Shown here: piece by piece, positions 49,772-59,705 of the stretch
Position numbering within the stretch: position 1 is the first letter of the stretch
Layout: each line of letters opens with the position of its first letter
Assembly (NCBI GenBank): GCA_016721605.1
Contig: JADKHS010000035.1
Location: forward strand, 62,001-126,000
Length of the DNA stretch: 64,000 nucleotides
Origin: Nitrosomonadales bacterium
GTDB lineage: Bacteria > Pseudomonadota > Gammaproteobacteria > Burkholderiales > Gallionellaceae
Direction: 5' to 3'
Translations under genes and position numbers: made by a program
Notes under the pieces: model-generated
The model's input: only the letters and a program-made list of their open reading frames with translations
Database searches by the model: none
Told to the model about the DNA's origin: nothing

Positions 49772-50480
49772 TCAAGCCGACACATTTGTTTTTAATTGCG
49801 CTAACTCCCTTTCCTGCAATGCCATCGACTCAACTATTTTCTGCTTTCGTTTTCGTACTCCGCGAAGTATTGCTCTATATCGGCTTCACCGTTTAGTAGA
49901 CATTCTGGAATAGGAAGATTGTTTATGGTGGGCTGGGCGATATTCTTCTGACAAGCACCCACCGCCATTGCTGTAAGATATTTCTGCACGTCAAAAAATT
50001 GATATAGCCTGCTATTGCATTGGCCGAAAATCCATCCTTAACTTTAGCTGTGATTACAAAACCAGAAGCAACATAAACATATTCATCAAAATTGAAAGAT
50101 GGGTGATTTGTTGACAATGCAACGCCTATAGTGCCTGACCTTGTAATCAGCACCATATCCGGCTCTAAATCAAAATAACCGCTTAAATCTTTTACTTCAT
50201 CAGTGAGGTAATTTTGATTCTTATCGATCAGGCCGTATTCTTTGATCTGAGAGACAGATAAATCCAGCGTATCCGTTTCTTCCATAGAATAAAAATCGGT
50301 TTTGATGTTCATGCCATTTCGCACGCCCTCTAAAACTGAACCCAGCGCAACCCAAGTAATTTTCTCATTGGAAAAAAAGCTCTCCGCTACGTTGATATTC
50401 CGCTTAAAGTGCGTGTCGCACCTTATTGGCGAAAAGCTAGCAAGATAATTTACTGAGTTCTTTTCCATCACTATTGCCAT
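49772..50480 (-). CDS. Specificity subunit of a restriction-modification system (frameshifted)
   Basis: About 236 residues, half the length of a usual two-domain HsdS. It has the target-recognition domain pattern: WVALGSVLEGVRNG, LDLSVSQIKEYG, DMVLITRSGTIGVAL and a helical C-terminus. Two shifts are required, near 49970 (before TAMAVGACQKNIAQPTINNLPIP) and 49833 (A4 where A5 is needed before VESMALQERELAQL, ending at 49772). Start overlaps the end of the nuclease-methyltransferase gene by 10 bases. A single recognition domain suggests action as a dimer. Confidence 0.75.
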
Positions 50481-52945
50481 AGCCGTAACGCCCTCAATTG
50501 CCCTAAAACAGTATTCTTGTCTTTGTGGTCATACTTGCTCCAAGAATGAGCATATTTCAGATTGTAAATTCGACAGCCGTCATTATCGTAAATTGCCATG
50601 AGTTCATTCGGCTTGTCTTTTGAACCTTTCTTGCCAGCCTTGTAACCCATGTTGGAAATAGAGAAATTATAGAACTCACTTTTAATTTTCTTAGTGACGT
50701 TAAATAAAACCCATCGGCTTCTAACGCTTAAAACCGTATCTCGTATCTTTTTTTCAACTGGCTGAAATTGTCAGCACTGAATAAAACTTATCATCAAGTA
50801 TGGCAAAACGATAAAGCCGTGTCCGAATTCCTTATCAAAAAATGCTCGGCTTTTAATGCGAAGACTTCTGATGCTTTCATCTTTCTGTTTATCCGCCAAC
50901 ACGAAGCTCAGATTATCCTTTGATACAGCCAAAATGGCATGGACACGGCTGTATTTCTCGTCAAATAAAATCGTCTGCTTATCCCACGATGACTGGAACT
51001 TCTCTTCCTCCACCTGTGTTTTTTTGCTCGCAAACAAAAGACTTGTAGAGGTAGTGGTGTGAGGCGAAAAGGCATGACTTGGAAGCGACACTATCGCTTT
51101 GATATTGAAGTGCCCGTATAGGAATAGCCGACCCTCAACGTCATCTTCTACTGAAAAAAAACTCTCAGGTAGAACAACGCCAATTCGTCCACCAGGTTTA
51201 AGTAGTTGATACCACCGCTCTAAAAAGTAAGCTTCCGACTTGCCATTTATTTCAAAATTCTGTTGAACCGATGCCTTATTGATGTTGACGTTGAACGGCG
51301 GATTAGAAATAACAATGTCGAACCTATCAATTGAGCTTTTTGGATAATAGGTTCTATCTGTTTGGGGCTTTGAAGAAAGTATGTTGTTTGGCCCGTGACT
51401 TCCAGTTTCGAATAGTTCTAAAACTATCCCAAACCATCCGTGCCATAGATGTTTGTGCTTCCATCACCATGGAGGATCATATTGATTTGGCAGAGCCGTG
51501 TGCCTGACTGCTCATTATCAAGGCCGTAGACGTAATCAATGACCCATTTGTACGCACTATTCCCCGACAGTTGTCGATCAATGAAATCGGCAATATCGTC
51601 ATCCCCCATTGAAATGGTCGCTCTATTCTCGTCAACAAATTTCTGAACAAATTTCATGTAATGCAAAAGAAAAGTCCCAGTGCCGCAGCTAGGGTCTATT
51701 ACAAAAGGCAGTCTATATCTGCTGTCTTCATCGGGATTTTTCAATCTCTCGCTGACCATATTCTCAACATCTAGCACAGCGAGGATAAACAAAACGATGT
51801 TGGGGTGGGTCAAGAATAGCCCTTTGGTTTGCTTGAAAGCTTCCCTGATGACCATTTCATAAAATTCACCCAACACGTCAACATTTTTATATCTGTTTTT
51901 CTGAAATGAAATTGGGCTTAGAAGTTCAACGCACTTGCTAATCAACTGCGGGAAAACTCTTTTGAAGTCGATTCCTTTACGTCTTTAAGTTCGATGGTCT
52001 TGTCTTTAGACAAGTATTCTATAAATGCGCGACGATAGAGTAGGTCAACATCATTTGACACTTCTTCCTCAGTTTGCGGCGAACCACTCCTGAATTTCCG
52101 CTGAAACTGATAAGCAGAACCTTTCTTGGTTTTGCGCTCGTCATAAATCTTGGCAAGCAATACCTTATTGAAGTTTTCAAATTTCTTATTATCCTCAAGA
52201 GTCCCTCCCCAAATATGATCCCAGAGAGTGCGCCAAATGCGGCGTAAAACATCTATGCCAAATTTGTCGTTCAGGTCTTTGAACTGTTTTTGTAGATTCT
52301 TCTCATCGCCAGAAAGCTTGATGAAAATATCTTGGATAACTGGCTTTTCGTCCGGGCGGACAATATCAACGAGGTGCGGTGTTCTACCTTGTTTTGACCA
52401 CTCTTCATAAGTTTTCGATACACCGGTATCTATCCCAATACAATTTAGCGGGAATTGTTCTTTGTTGAGTGGAACGTCAAGGGACACATAAAAAGGTATT
52501 TTGGGATTTGTATTTAACGATATTCGTCGTGCGGATCGAATAGTTGCTTTTTAATTGAGCTGTCGTCCACTCCTTTATATTCGTGAATGCGTTTTACTTC
52601 GCAGACTATTTCGATTATTCCCTGTTTATTTTTGATAACAATGTCAGTCTCGACAGCCCTTGCGCCTTCTTCGCGCCTGCCGCCGATAGCAAAGGTATTT
52701 TCAATCTCGATACTTTCTGGCTTGTATCCGTAAATTCTTTATGAGGTTGAGCAATATCAAGCACCGGGTCATTTCTTCGTCGGATGGCCTGCCGGATATT
52801 TTCTCTCCGCTCTTTAAGTTTTTGCGATTATAGGTAAGCGTGTCGTTGTCTTTATCAACGGTAACAAACTGCTTCTCGCTATCAGATGCAAGATAGCGTT
52901 ATAGAAACAAAGACGCTCTTCGTCGGAAAATTTCGTTTTGCTCAT
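50471..52945 (-). CDS. Fused restriction nuclease and N6-adenine methyltransferase (multiple frameshifts)
   Basis: About 825 codons when joined. Order: an N-terminal PD-(D/E)xK-like domain (ETDIVIKNKQG then EIVCEVKR near 52590-52650), a helical linker (RIWRTLWDHIWGGTLED), then an N6 methyltransferase with SAM motif DPSCGTGTFLLHYMKF (about 51650-51700), the catalytic NPPF at 51293-51304, and a C-terminal domain ending RALRLWQ. At least six shifts or stops are needed (near 52890, 52740, 52503, 51943, 51424 and 50770-50790). No separate HsdR gene is nearby, so this resembles type IIB/IIG (BcgI-like) enzymes. Whether it works depends on the shifts being errors. Confidence 0.7.
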
Positions 52946-53018
52946 CGTATTAACACAAGGACATAGCGTTGTTCGGTCTGGTGTTTATTTATCTCGTCCG
53001 CAATTCCCAGATAGTTAA

Positions 53019-53036
53019 ATTTGCGTATACGCAAAT
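53019..53036. promoter_or_regulatory. 18-base palindrome between the restriction and Xre genes
   Basis: ATTTGCGTATACGCAAAT is perfectly symmetrical and lies 74 bases from the methyltransferase start and 63 bases from the Xre start. A natural operator for the Xre regulator in a divergent promoter, like C-boxes of restriction systems. Confidence 0.65.
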
Positions 53037-53098
53037 ACTATCACGAACTACTTGCGGATAAAGTTTGCGCCACACGCAGGATAAAACAGAATTGCCGC

Positions 53099-53459
53099 AT
53101 GAAAATCGGTGAGATAATCAAGCAACTGCGTTTAAAGCGCGGGGGCAACTCAAGAGGATGGCACTGGAAGCCGGTACAAATGCTGGCAATCTGTCACGCA
53201 TCGAAAGGTGTCAGCAGCAACCTGCTCTTGAACTGGTAGAGAAAATCGCTACGGCACTTGGAATGACGGTAGCAGAGGCGCTTATGCCGCCCAACAAACG
53301 AAGACCACGAAGAGTAAAGCGAAACCCAAAGTCGGCAGCAAAGATAGTTCGAATGCAGCTATCCTCTTTCGTCGGGGCTTCCAACAACTCACCCCCGAAA
53401 ACAAACGCATCGCCGTTGAGTTCGTCAAATTACTGAACCGTTTGCAGCGGGATACCTGA
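53099..53459 (+). CDS. Xre-family regulator (frameshifted)
   Basis: About 119 residues when joined. The N-terminus is KIGEIIKQLRLKRG, and the helix-turn-helix continues TQERMALEAGTNAGNLSRIE with shifts near 53145-53160; then LELVEKIATALGMTVAEAL. A further shift near 53290 gives a Lys-rich linker and SSNAAILFRRGFQQLTPENKRIAVEFVKLLNRL. Divergent from the restriction gene, with a palindrome between, it is probably the control protein that delays nuclease expression after entry into a new cell. Confidence 0.68.
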
Positions 53460-53511
53460 TACCACCCCGCACAGTACAACTCATTTCACATCTTCCTTGA
53501 GGCGGCTTTAC

Positions 53512-53871
53512 CTAAGCCAGCATCCCCAAACCGTTATTACACATTTCCTGGGCTATCGCCTTCGCCAGCTCGTTAACACCCGACTGCATGGCCTGCTGCG
53601 GCGTTGCTAGTCCTTTGATGATTTCACCCTGCCGCTGGTAGGCCACTTCGCCGTAATTCAAAAATGTCGCCATGACTTTTTCATGCCCAAGGTTCTGGCT
53701 CCAGGCCTTAAATGCTTCGGGGTTATTGCAGGTTGTTTCCCCCAGCCGAACAAGCGTATTTCTAAAACTGTGCGGGTTAAAATAATCCAGTCCGGCACTA
53801 ACGAGAGCATCACGAAAGAGGGTACGTATCGGGGTGGCAGTGCTCCAGTGCTTGCGATCAAGGCCAACCAC
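53512..53871 (-). CDS. Tyrosine recombinase C-terminal part
   Basis: 119 codons of an integrase. The catalytic HxxR is in FNPHSFRNTLVRLGE, then QNLGHEKVMATFLNYGEV with the LGH and Tyr positions. Upstream the frame is broken, but RRRIQAIEVVGLDRKHW and weaker pieces to about 53960 continue the protein, so it is a truncated or shifted integrase. It reads away from the tRNA-Ser gene 460 bases away, the usual attachment site for such elements. It likely brought in the restriction island. Confidence 0.75.
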   Translation of the reverse strand: MVGLDRKHWSTATPIRTLFRDALVSAGLDYFNPHSFRNTLVRLGETTCNNPEAFKAWSQNLGHEKVMATFLNYGEVAYQRQGEIIKGLATPQQAMQSGVNELAKAIAQEMCNNGLGMLA

Positions 53872-54330
53872 TTCAATTGCCTGGATGCGCCGACGGCAAT
53901 GCGGTAATTGTCAATCTAGTTGTCGCCTGAATGCTTGCGTTCATGCTGCCATTTGAGCTCTAAATATTGCAATAATTAAGAGCATTAACGAACTCGCAGC
54001 TAGCGGAGGATTTACGAGGGTAATCTCTATTGAATCACTGAGGCTTATGGTGTTGCCCAGAAGAGGTGTCTTCTGGTTAATGAGGATTGCTGAATCGACC
54101 TACAAATGTCACACCATTTGACTGATCGATAAGATCAAAAGCCCTGACCAAGAATGACTTGGTTTGGACCTTAATACAATAAGTAAAAATGCTAATAACG
54201 ATAATTAGCACCAGACCCATTTTGTAAATAATCTATCTTCAAGCCACGCAGCAGGATAAGAACATCGGCAAGAATAATACAACCATAGGTACAAAATAAT
54301 GTTTAAACTAAATAACATACGTACAATAAA
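53872..54330. other. Gap between the integrase and tRNA-Ser
   Basis: Holds the degraded integrase start (to about 53960) and two small hairpins (CCAGAAGA/TCTTCTGG at 54057-54076). I found no second copy of the tRNA 3' end that would mark the far attachment site. Confidence 0.35.
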
Positions 54331-54421
<91 letters not shown>

Positions 54422-54470
54422 GCAGAGGCGGATTTTACCATCAAAGCATAAAATCAGGCAGAATGTTCAT

Positions 54471-55974
54471 ATGATCAAGCCTATAGATTCATTCTTTTCA
54501 AGAATAAAGTTCTTCACGCTCATACTCCTGAACGTCGCTTTATTCGCAGCCTGCACGCCTGAAAAGCCCGCCCAAAAACCATGGCGAGAAGAATTAACCG
54601 GTCATCGTGCCAGCTGAGAATAGTGTGGACTCTGAATTCGAGCTCCAACTCGTTAATCTTTTCGCCGAGCAAATGCACGTAAAGATAAAACTGATGCCAT
54701 TGCCACTGGATCAAGTCATGAAATCCATTGTAACGAATCAGGCACATTTCGCCACATCTGGACTACGCAGCAACGGAAGTGAAAGCGTGAGGTTCGGCCC
54801 ATCCTATCAAACTGTAGCTGAACAAGCGGTGTGCAATAGCGCGCCTCTGCGGCGCATGGAAGGGCTTTTCAAAAAAAATATCGCCGTCATGGCGGGTTCC
54901 GCACAAGAAACAGCTTTGCACGAAGCACAGAAAAAATTTCCGGCACTGCACTGGCATACACGCCCTAATCAGTCAGCTGCCAAGCTTCTGAAAGAAGTAG
55001 CAGAGGGCAAACTGGAATGCACTGTCGCCAACGAAGAACAACTGTCGCTGGCACGCAATTACCATCCCAACCTGGATTCCACAATCGACATTGCTACACC
55101 CTCCAATCTAGCGTGGGCATTTGCGCCAGACACCGCCGCTGATTTATTGACGGAAGCAGAAAAGTTTTTCACCCTTATTAAACAAGATGGCACTTTACGC
55201 CGCCTGCTGGATCACTATTACGGGCACAACAAACAACTGGAGTCAGACGACGCGGTTGCATTTATCACCAAAGCGCGGACTGTGTTACCCCACATCCGGA
55301 GACTATTTGAAGAAGCCGCTACTTTAACCGGAATGGAGTGGCAGCTATTCGCCGCTCTCGCCTATCAAGAATCACATTGGGATCCGCTTGCCACTTCACC
55401 CACCAAAGTGCGCGGCATGATGATGCTAACTGAAGATACCGCTGACCGTATGGGTGTAACCAACCGGCTGGATGCACGCCAGAGCATTATTGGCGGGGCA
55501 AAATACCTGCTGATGCTGAAGGAGCAACTGCCACTACGTATCAAAGAACCAGATCGCACTTGGCTGGCTCTGGCAGCTTATAACCAAGGATATGGGCATC
55601 TTGAGGATGCACGTGTGCTAACACAGCAACAAGGTAACAATCCGGATAAATGGGCAGATGTGAAGAAGGTGATGCCGCTACTGGCGCAACCACTGTACTT
55701 TGAACAGACCAAATATGGCTATGCACGCGGTGGCGAAGCGGTCAATCTGGTTGAAATGGTGCGTATGCACCATGACATGTTAAACAACCTACCTTTGGGC
55801 ACTGTGCCGCGACTACTTACTCCGGCGCAAGATTATAAATTGCTGGAAAAAAGGAAAGGTAAGGATGAAGCACAACTCCGTCCACCCTCAAATGCCATCA
55901 ATGGTCTATCTGTATCCGGTAAATCTCTCAGCGTCTATCATCCTACAAGGGAGGGGGCACAACATGCCCGCTAA
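54471..55974 (+). CDS. mltF: Membrane-bound lytic murein transglycosylase F (frameshifted)
   Basis: About 500 residues. Cleaves peptidoglycan glycan strands and is anchored in the outer membrane. From the ATG at 54471 the signal ends at the lipobox-like ALFAAC (54548 region); a shift near 54600 (one extra G in ACCGGTC) joins ELTVIVPAENSVDSEFE. Next comes a solute-binding-like domain to about residue 265, then the SLT domain with catalytic Glu in LAYQESHWDP and MMLTEDTA, and AAYNQGYGHL. Starts 50 bases from tRNA-Ser on the opposite strand. Confidence 0.88.
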
Positions 55975-56016
55975 TTCAATTCGCCCCGCCTCCAAGTGCC
56001 CACTACATTTCACAGT

Positions 56017-56327
56017 TCACCAAGAGAACTTAATAGCCATAACTTTCATGTACTCTTGATTAACACGGCCCAGCATCGTTTCAAGCTCACCTTGCCAAGC
56101 CTCCGTCACTTTTAACGGACCTTCCTCTTTACACAGCGCTTTAAGAGCAGACGAATCCGGTATATTCTCATTAAGGAGTTGTTTCAAGTTAAGGATCAAC
56201 TGGTAAAAATCTGCGCAATTTTTTGCGAAATCCTTGAATCGCATGTCGATTGCCAAATGCCAAAGAACTGGACCTCCTCTTCCTGAAATGTGCTGCCCAC
56301 TTGCTTTAAATCATCCATCAGATTCAT
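56017..56327 (-). CDS. Small hypothetical protein, second of a coupled pair (frameshifted)
   Basis: About 103 residues. From the ATG at 56327 it reads MNLMDDLKQVGSTFQEEEVQFF, and after a shift near 56262 continues HLAIDMRFKDFAKNCADFY to a stop at 56017. Strongly helical, acidic, no membrane segment. Its ATG overlaps the upstream stop (ATGA at 56324-56327), good evidence for translation and for a shared function. No family recognised. Confidence 0.55.
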
Positions 56328-56527
56328 GATTTTCTTTTCAGCGGCTTCAAATCCACTTCGTTCGCTTGTTTAGCAATGCGTAACGTTTTTTTCAAAAATA
56401 TCGCCAGTTTTTGGCAGTTTCCCTGCAACTCAGCTGCCATCTCTCTGCGCTGGACAAGAGCATCACTTCTGAGCTCAATGGGGCGCTTCAAAATGGTGCT
56501 CAATGTTGAAATTCCCGATACTTCCAT
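56324..56527 (-). CDS. Small hypothetical protein, first of a coupled pair
   Basis: 67 residues from the ATG at 56527, preceded by AAGGAGAT. Reads MEVSGISTLSTILKRPIELR and a central helix (LQGNCQKLAIFLKKTLRIAKQ), ending Lys/Arg-rich. The pair sits downstream of a clear ribosome site, between mltF and serS. Function unknown. Confidence 0.6.
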   Translation of the reverse strand: MEVSGISTLSTILKRPIELRSDALVQRREMAAELQGNCQKLAIFLKKTLRIAKQANEVDLKPLKRKS

Positions 56528-56657
56528 TTCTATCTCCTTATACACATACATCAACACCTACCTATCAGGTAGACACATTTTTTAAAGTACCCTAAATATA
56601 CATTGCTACTGGAAATGGTATATGTCACAGCATTCCCCATTGCGACAACCATGATCA

Positions 56658-58012
56658 TCACGATGCCCTGATATATTCCAGCTTTCCCATATAAGGCCGT
56701 AACACCTCAGGTACCACAACACTTCCATCGGCTTGCTGATAGTTTTCTAGTATCGCAACCAATGTGCGCCCTACCGCGAGACCAGAACCATTAACGGTAT
56801 GCAGCAATTCCGGCTTTCCCTGTTCATTTCGGAAGCGCGCCTGCATACGCCGTGCCTGGAAGGCTTCAAAATTGGAGCAGGAAGAAATCTCGCGGTAGGC
56901 GTTCTGGGCCGGCAACCAAACTTCAATATCGTAAGTCATTGCGGCAGAAAAACCCATATCACCCGAACATAGTTTCATTACCCGGTATGGCAAAGCCAGT
57001 TTTTGCAAAATCGTTTCGGCATGTGCTAGCAATTGTTCCAGCGCGTCATAGGAATGCTCAGGATGCACAATCTGCACCAACTCCACCTTGTCGAATTGAT
57101 GCTGACGGATCATGCCCCGTGTATCGCGCCCGTAGGAGCCAGCCTCGCTGCGAAAGCAGGGGGTGTGCGCCACAAACTTCAGCGGCAGTTTCTCTAGCGG
57201 AGTGATGCTGTCACGCACCATGTTGGTCACTGGGACTTCGGCGGTGGGCAAATAAACCCCCCTGAGCGAAACAATCATCAAACCATGCTCACCTTCAAGC
57301 TTCTTTACCCAGCTGATGCGGGGAAGTCGGCACGGGTTGGAAAATCCTGCGGCTTACGAAACAAATCCTCCTCGAATTTCGGCAACTGCCCGGTGCCTCG
57401 CATGGAGTCTGCATTCACCAGATACGGCACATACACTTCCGTGTAGCCGTGCTGCTCGGTGTGAGTATCCAGCATGAACTGCGCCAGCGCCCGGTGCAAC
57501 CGCGCCAGCGGACCTTTTAACAACGAGAAGCGCGCGCCGCTGATCTTGGCGGCGGTTTCAAAATCCAACCCACCCACGTCCTCGCCCAAACTGACGTGAT
57601 CCTTAACCTCAAAATCAAATTCAGGCGGTGATCCTACGCGGCGCATTTCAACATTGTCGGCCTCTGACTTACCTACAGGCACACTAATGTGCGGTGTGTT
57701 AGGAATGACCGAGAGAAAAGCTTGCAAGTCTTGCTGTATATGCTCAAGTTGCGCCTCAAGTTCCTTAAGCTCATCGCCCAAACCGGCCACCTCCGCCAGG
57801 ATGGCCGACACATCCTCGCCCTTGGCCTTGCCCATACCAATCTGTTTGGAGGCAGCATTGCGCTTGGCTTGCAGCTCTTGCGTGCGTGTTTGAATCGTTT
57901 TACGCGAACTCTCCAGCTGCCCGAAACGAATCGTATCCAGCGGGTAACCCCGTGCCGCCAGACGTGCCGCCACGGCGTCCAAATCATTGCGTAATGCTTG
58001 TAGATCTAACAT
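56658..58012 (-). CDS. serS: Seryl-tRNA synthetase (frameshifted)
   Basis: About 451 residues. Start MLDLQALRNDLDAVAARLAARGY with GGAGGAGAG upstream; the N-terminal antiparallel coiled coil (residues about 30-100) contacts the long variable arm of tRNA-Ser. Motif 2 is FVAHTPCFRSEAGSYGRDTRGMIRQHQFDKVE, motif 3 NGSGLAVGRTLVAILENYQ. The first frame runs to FPTRADFPASAG and stops; a shift near 57320 (one base missing in GACTTCCCC) gives LPRISWVKKLEGEHG, joining LPTAEVPVTN. The segment between LFR and PTAEVP is about 37 residues, longer than usual. An essential gene; error rather than loss is likely. Confidence 0.94.
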
Positions 58013-58057
58013 GCTCTCCTCCAACGCGATGCAACCTTACTCGGTTACATGCTGTAA

Positions 58058-59383
58058 TCATTTTTCATTTCTCTTTGCCGCAGCATCCAGCTCACGAAGG
58101 TGGGCCAGTTTTTCCGCGATTTTAGTTTCCAGCCCTCGCTCGGCAGGTTGGTAAAAACTTACCTCAGGCAGCCCCTCCGGAAAATAATTTTCACCTGCTG
58201 CATAGCCTTCCACTTCATTGTGTGCGTAACGATAGTCCTTGCCATAATCAAGCTGTTTCATCAATTTGGTTGGCGCATTGCGTAAATGCAGCGGTACCGG
58301 ACGCGACCCATCTTGGGCGACCAAGGCGCGGGCGGCATTATACGCGACATAACCCGCATTCGACTTGGCCGCAGCGGCAAGGTAGAGCACCGCTTGCGCC
58401 AATGCCAGTTCGCCTTCCGGCGAGCCCAGTTGTTCGTAGGTCTGGGCGGCATTCAGCGTTAATTGAATCGCGCGCGGATCAGCCAGACCAATATCTTCCC
58501 ACGCCATACGCACAATACGTCGCGCCAGATAACGCGGATCGGCACCGCCATCCAGCATACGCACCAGCCAATACAGAGCGGCATCGGGATTGGAACCCCG
58601 CACCGATTTATGCAGGGCGGAGATCTGATCGTAGAACGCTTCTCCACCCTTATCGAAACGACGCAGGTTTTGCGCCAAAGCGCTGTCCAAAAAGTCGGCA
58701 TCGATGCGACTAACATGCGGGTCGGCGGCGGTTTGCAGCTGCTCAAGCACGTTGAGCAAACGGCGCGCATCGCCATCGGCATAGCCGACGATACGTTCAC
58801 GTACCGCGTCGTCAAATTCCAAATCCGGCAAGGCAAGCTGTTGCGTGCGTTCGAACAGTTGATTCAATTCAGCCTCGGACAAGGCTTGCAGCACATAAAC
58901 CTGGGCGCGCGACAACAACGCGCTAATCACTTCAAATGAAGGATTTTCAGTAGTTGCGCCAATGAAGGTGACCAAGCCCTGTTCGACGAAAGGCAGGAAC
59001 GCATCCTGCTGCGATTTATTGAAGCGATGTACCTCGTCAACGAACAAAATAGTGTGGCGCCCGCTCTGCTGCAAGGTGTGCTGCGCTTGCGCAATAGCAT
59101 CGCGGATGTCCTTCACCCCGGACAGCACCGCCGATAGCGGCACAAACTCAGCATCAAACGCCGAGGCCATGAGCCTGGCCAAGGTGGTCTTGCCCACCCC
59201 GGGTGGCCCCCACAGAATCATGGAATGCAGCTTGCCGGATTCAAACGCCAAGCGCAGTGGCCGGCCCAGGCCCAGCAAATGGGCTTGCCCTATCACTTCG
59301 TCGATGTGCTGGGGGCGCAGGCGCTCAGCTAAGGGCGCGACGGGTGCAGGAGGATCGAACAAGTTATCGCGGGTGGTGAACAT
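58058..59383 (-). CDS. rarA: Replication-associated recombination protein RarA (MgsA)
   Basis: 441 residues. AAA+ ATPase acting at stalled replication forks, related to clamp loaders. Start LAERLRPQHIDEVIGQAHLLG, Walker A LWGPPGVGKTTLARL (about 57-70), Walker B LFVDEVHRFNKSQQDAFLP, sensor 1 GATTENPSFEV, then the tetramerisation domain with VRGSNPDAALYWLVRMLDGGADPRYLARRIVR. The end is LAHLRELDAAAKRNEK. Divergence and spacing suggest its own transcript, with serS 45 bases downstream. Confidence 0.96.
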   Translation of the reverse strand: MFTTRDNLFDPPAPVAPLAERLRPQHIDEVIGQAHLLGLGRPLRLAFESGKLHSMILWGPPGVGKTTLARLMASAFDAEFVPLSAVLSGVKDIRDAIAQAQHTLQQSGRHTILFVDEVHRFNKSQQDAFLPFVEQGLVTFIGATTENPSFEVISALLSRAQVYVLQALSEAELNQLFERTQQLALPDLEFDDAVRERIVGYADGDARRLLNVLEQLQTAADPHVSRIDADFLDSALAQNLRRFDKGGEAFYDQISALHKSVRGSNPDAALYWLVRMLDGGADPRYLARRIVRMAWEDIGLADPRAIQLTLNAAQTYEQLGSPEGELALAQAVLYLAAAAKSNAGYVAYNAARALVAQDGSRPVPLHLRNAPTKLMKQLDYGKDYRYAHNEVEGYAAGENYFPEGLPEVSFYQPAERGLETKIAEKLAHLRELDAAAKRNEK

Positions 59384-59431
59384 AATCCGGCAATGATACG
59401 AAGAAGTTGCATTTTTTAATGCAATTATTAA

Positions 59432-59447
59432 AGGGCACCTCTAAAAT
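59432..59447. repeat. Extra MITE-end-like copy
   Basis: AGGGCACCTCTAAAA matches the MITE terminal repeat (AGGGCACTTCTAAAA) at 14 of 15 bases. It may be an end of a second, older copy. Confidence 0.45.
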
Positions 59448-59488
59448 AATAGGCTTGACGATACTATCTTCAATAATTCCAGGGTAAT

Positions 59489-59637
59489 TATAGGGCACTT
59501 CTAAAAATTCAGATTTCGTCACAATACGTTATTGCTCACAAAAAATATTTCCTTACATATCAACCATATGCTTCGTCAACATTTTTTATTCGCGCCTAGT
59601 CTTGTTTAGAACTCTTAATTTTTAGAAGTGCCCTATA
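59489..59637. mobile_element. MITE-like element, 149 bases with 21-base terminal repeats
   Basis: 59489-59509 (begins TATAGGGCACTTC) and 59617-59637 are perfect inverted repeats of 21 bases. The ends read TA-TAGGGC and GCCCTA-TA, consistent with a TA target duplication. No coding capacity inside, so it would need a transposase in trans, perhaps an IS630/Tc1-like element. Located between the M gene and rarA. Confidence 0.7.
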
Positions 59638-59705
59638 GAACCAACCATCAAATAGATTGATAAAACATCCGGATTTCGGCCTTCGCGGGTATAACGGCGT
59701 ACTAT

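Noticed and set aside
53872..54330. Attachment-site repeat of the tRNA-Ser 3' end
   Set aside because: I searched by eye for the tRNA 3' segment elsewhere in 47.8-54.3 kb and found no second copy.
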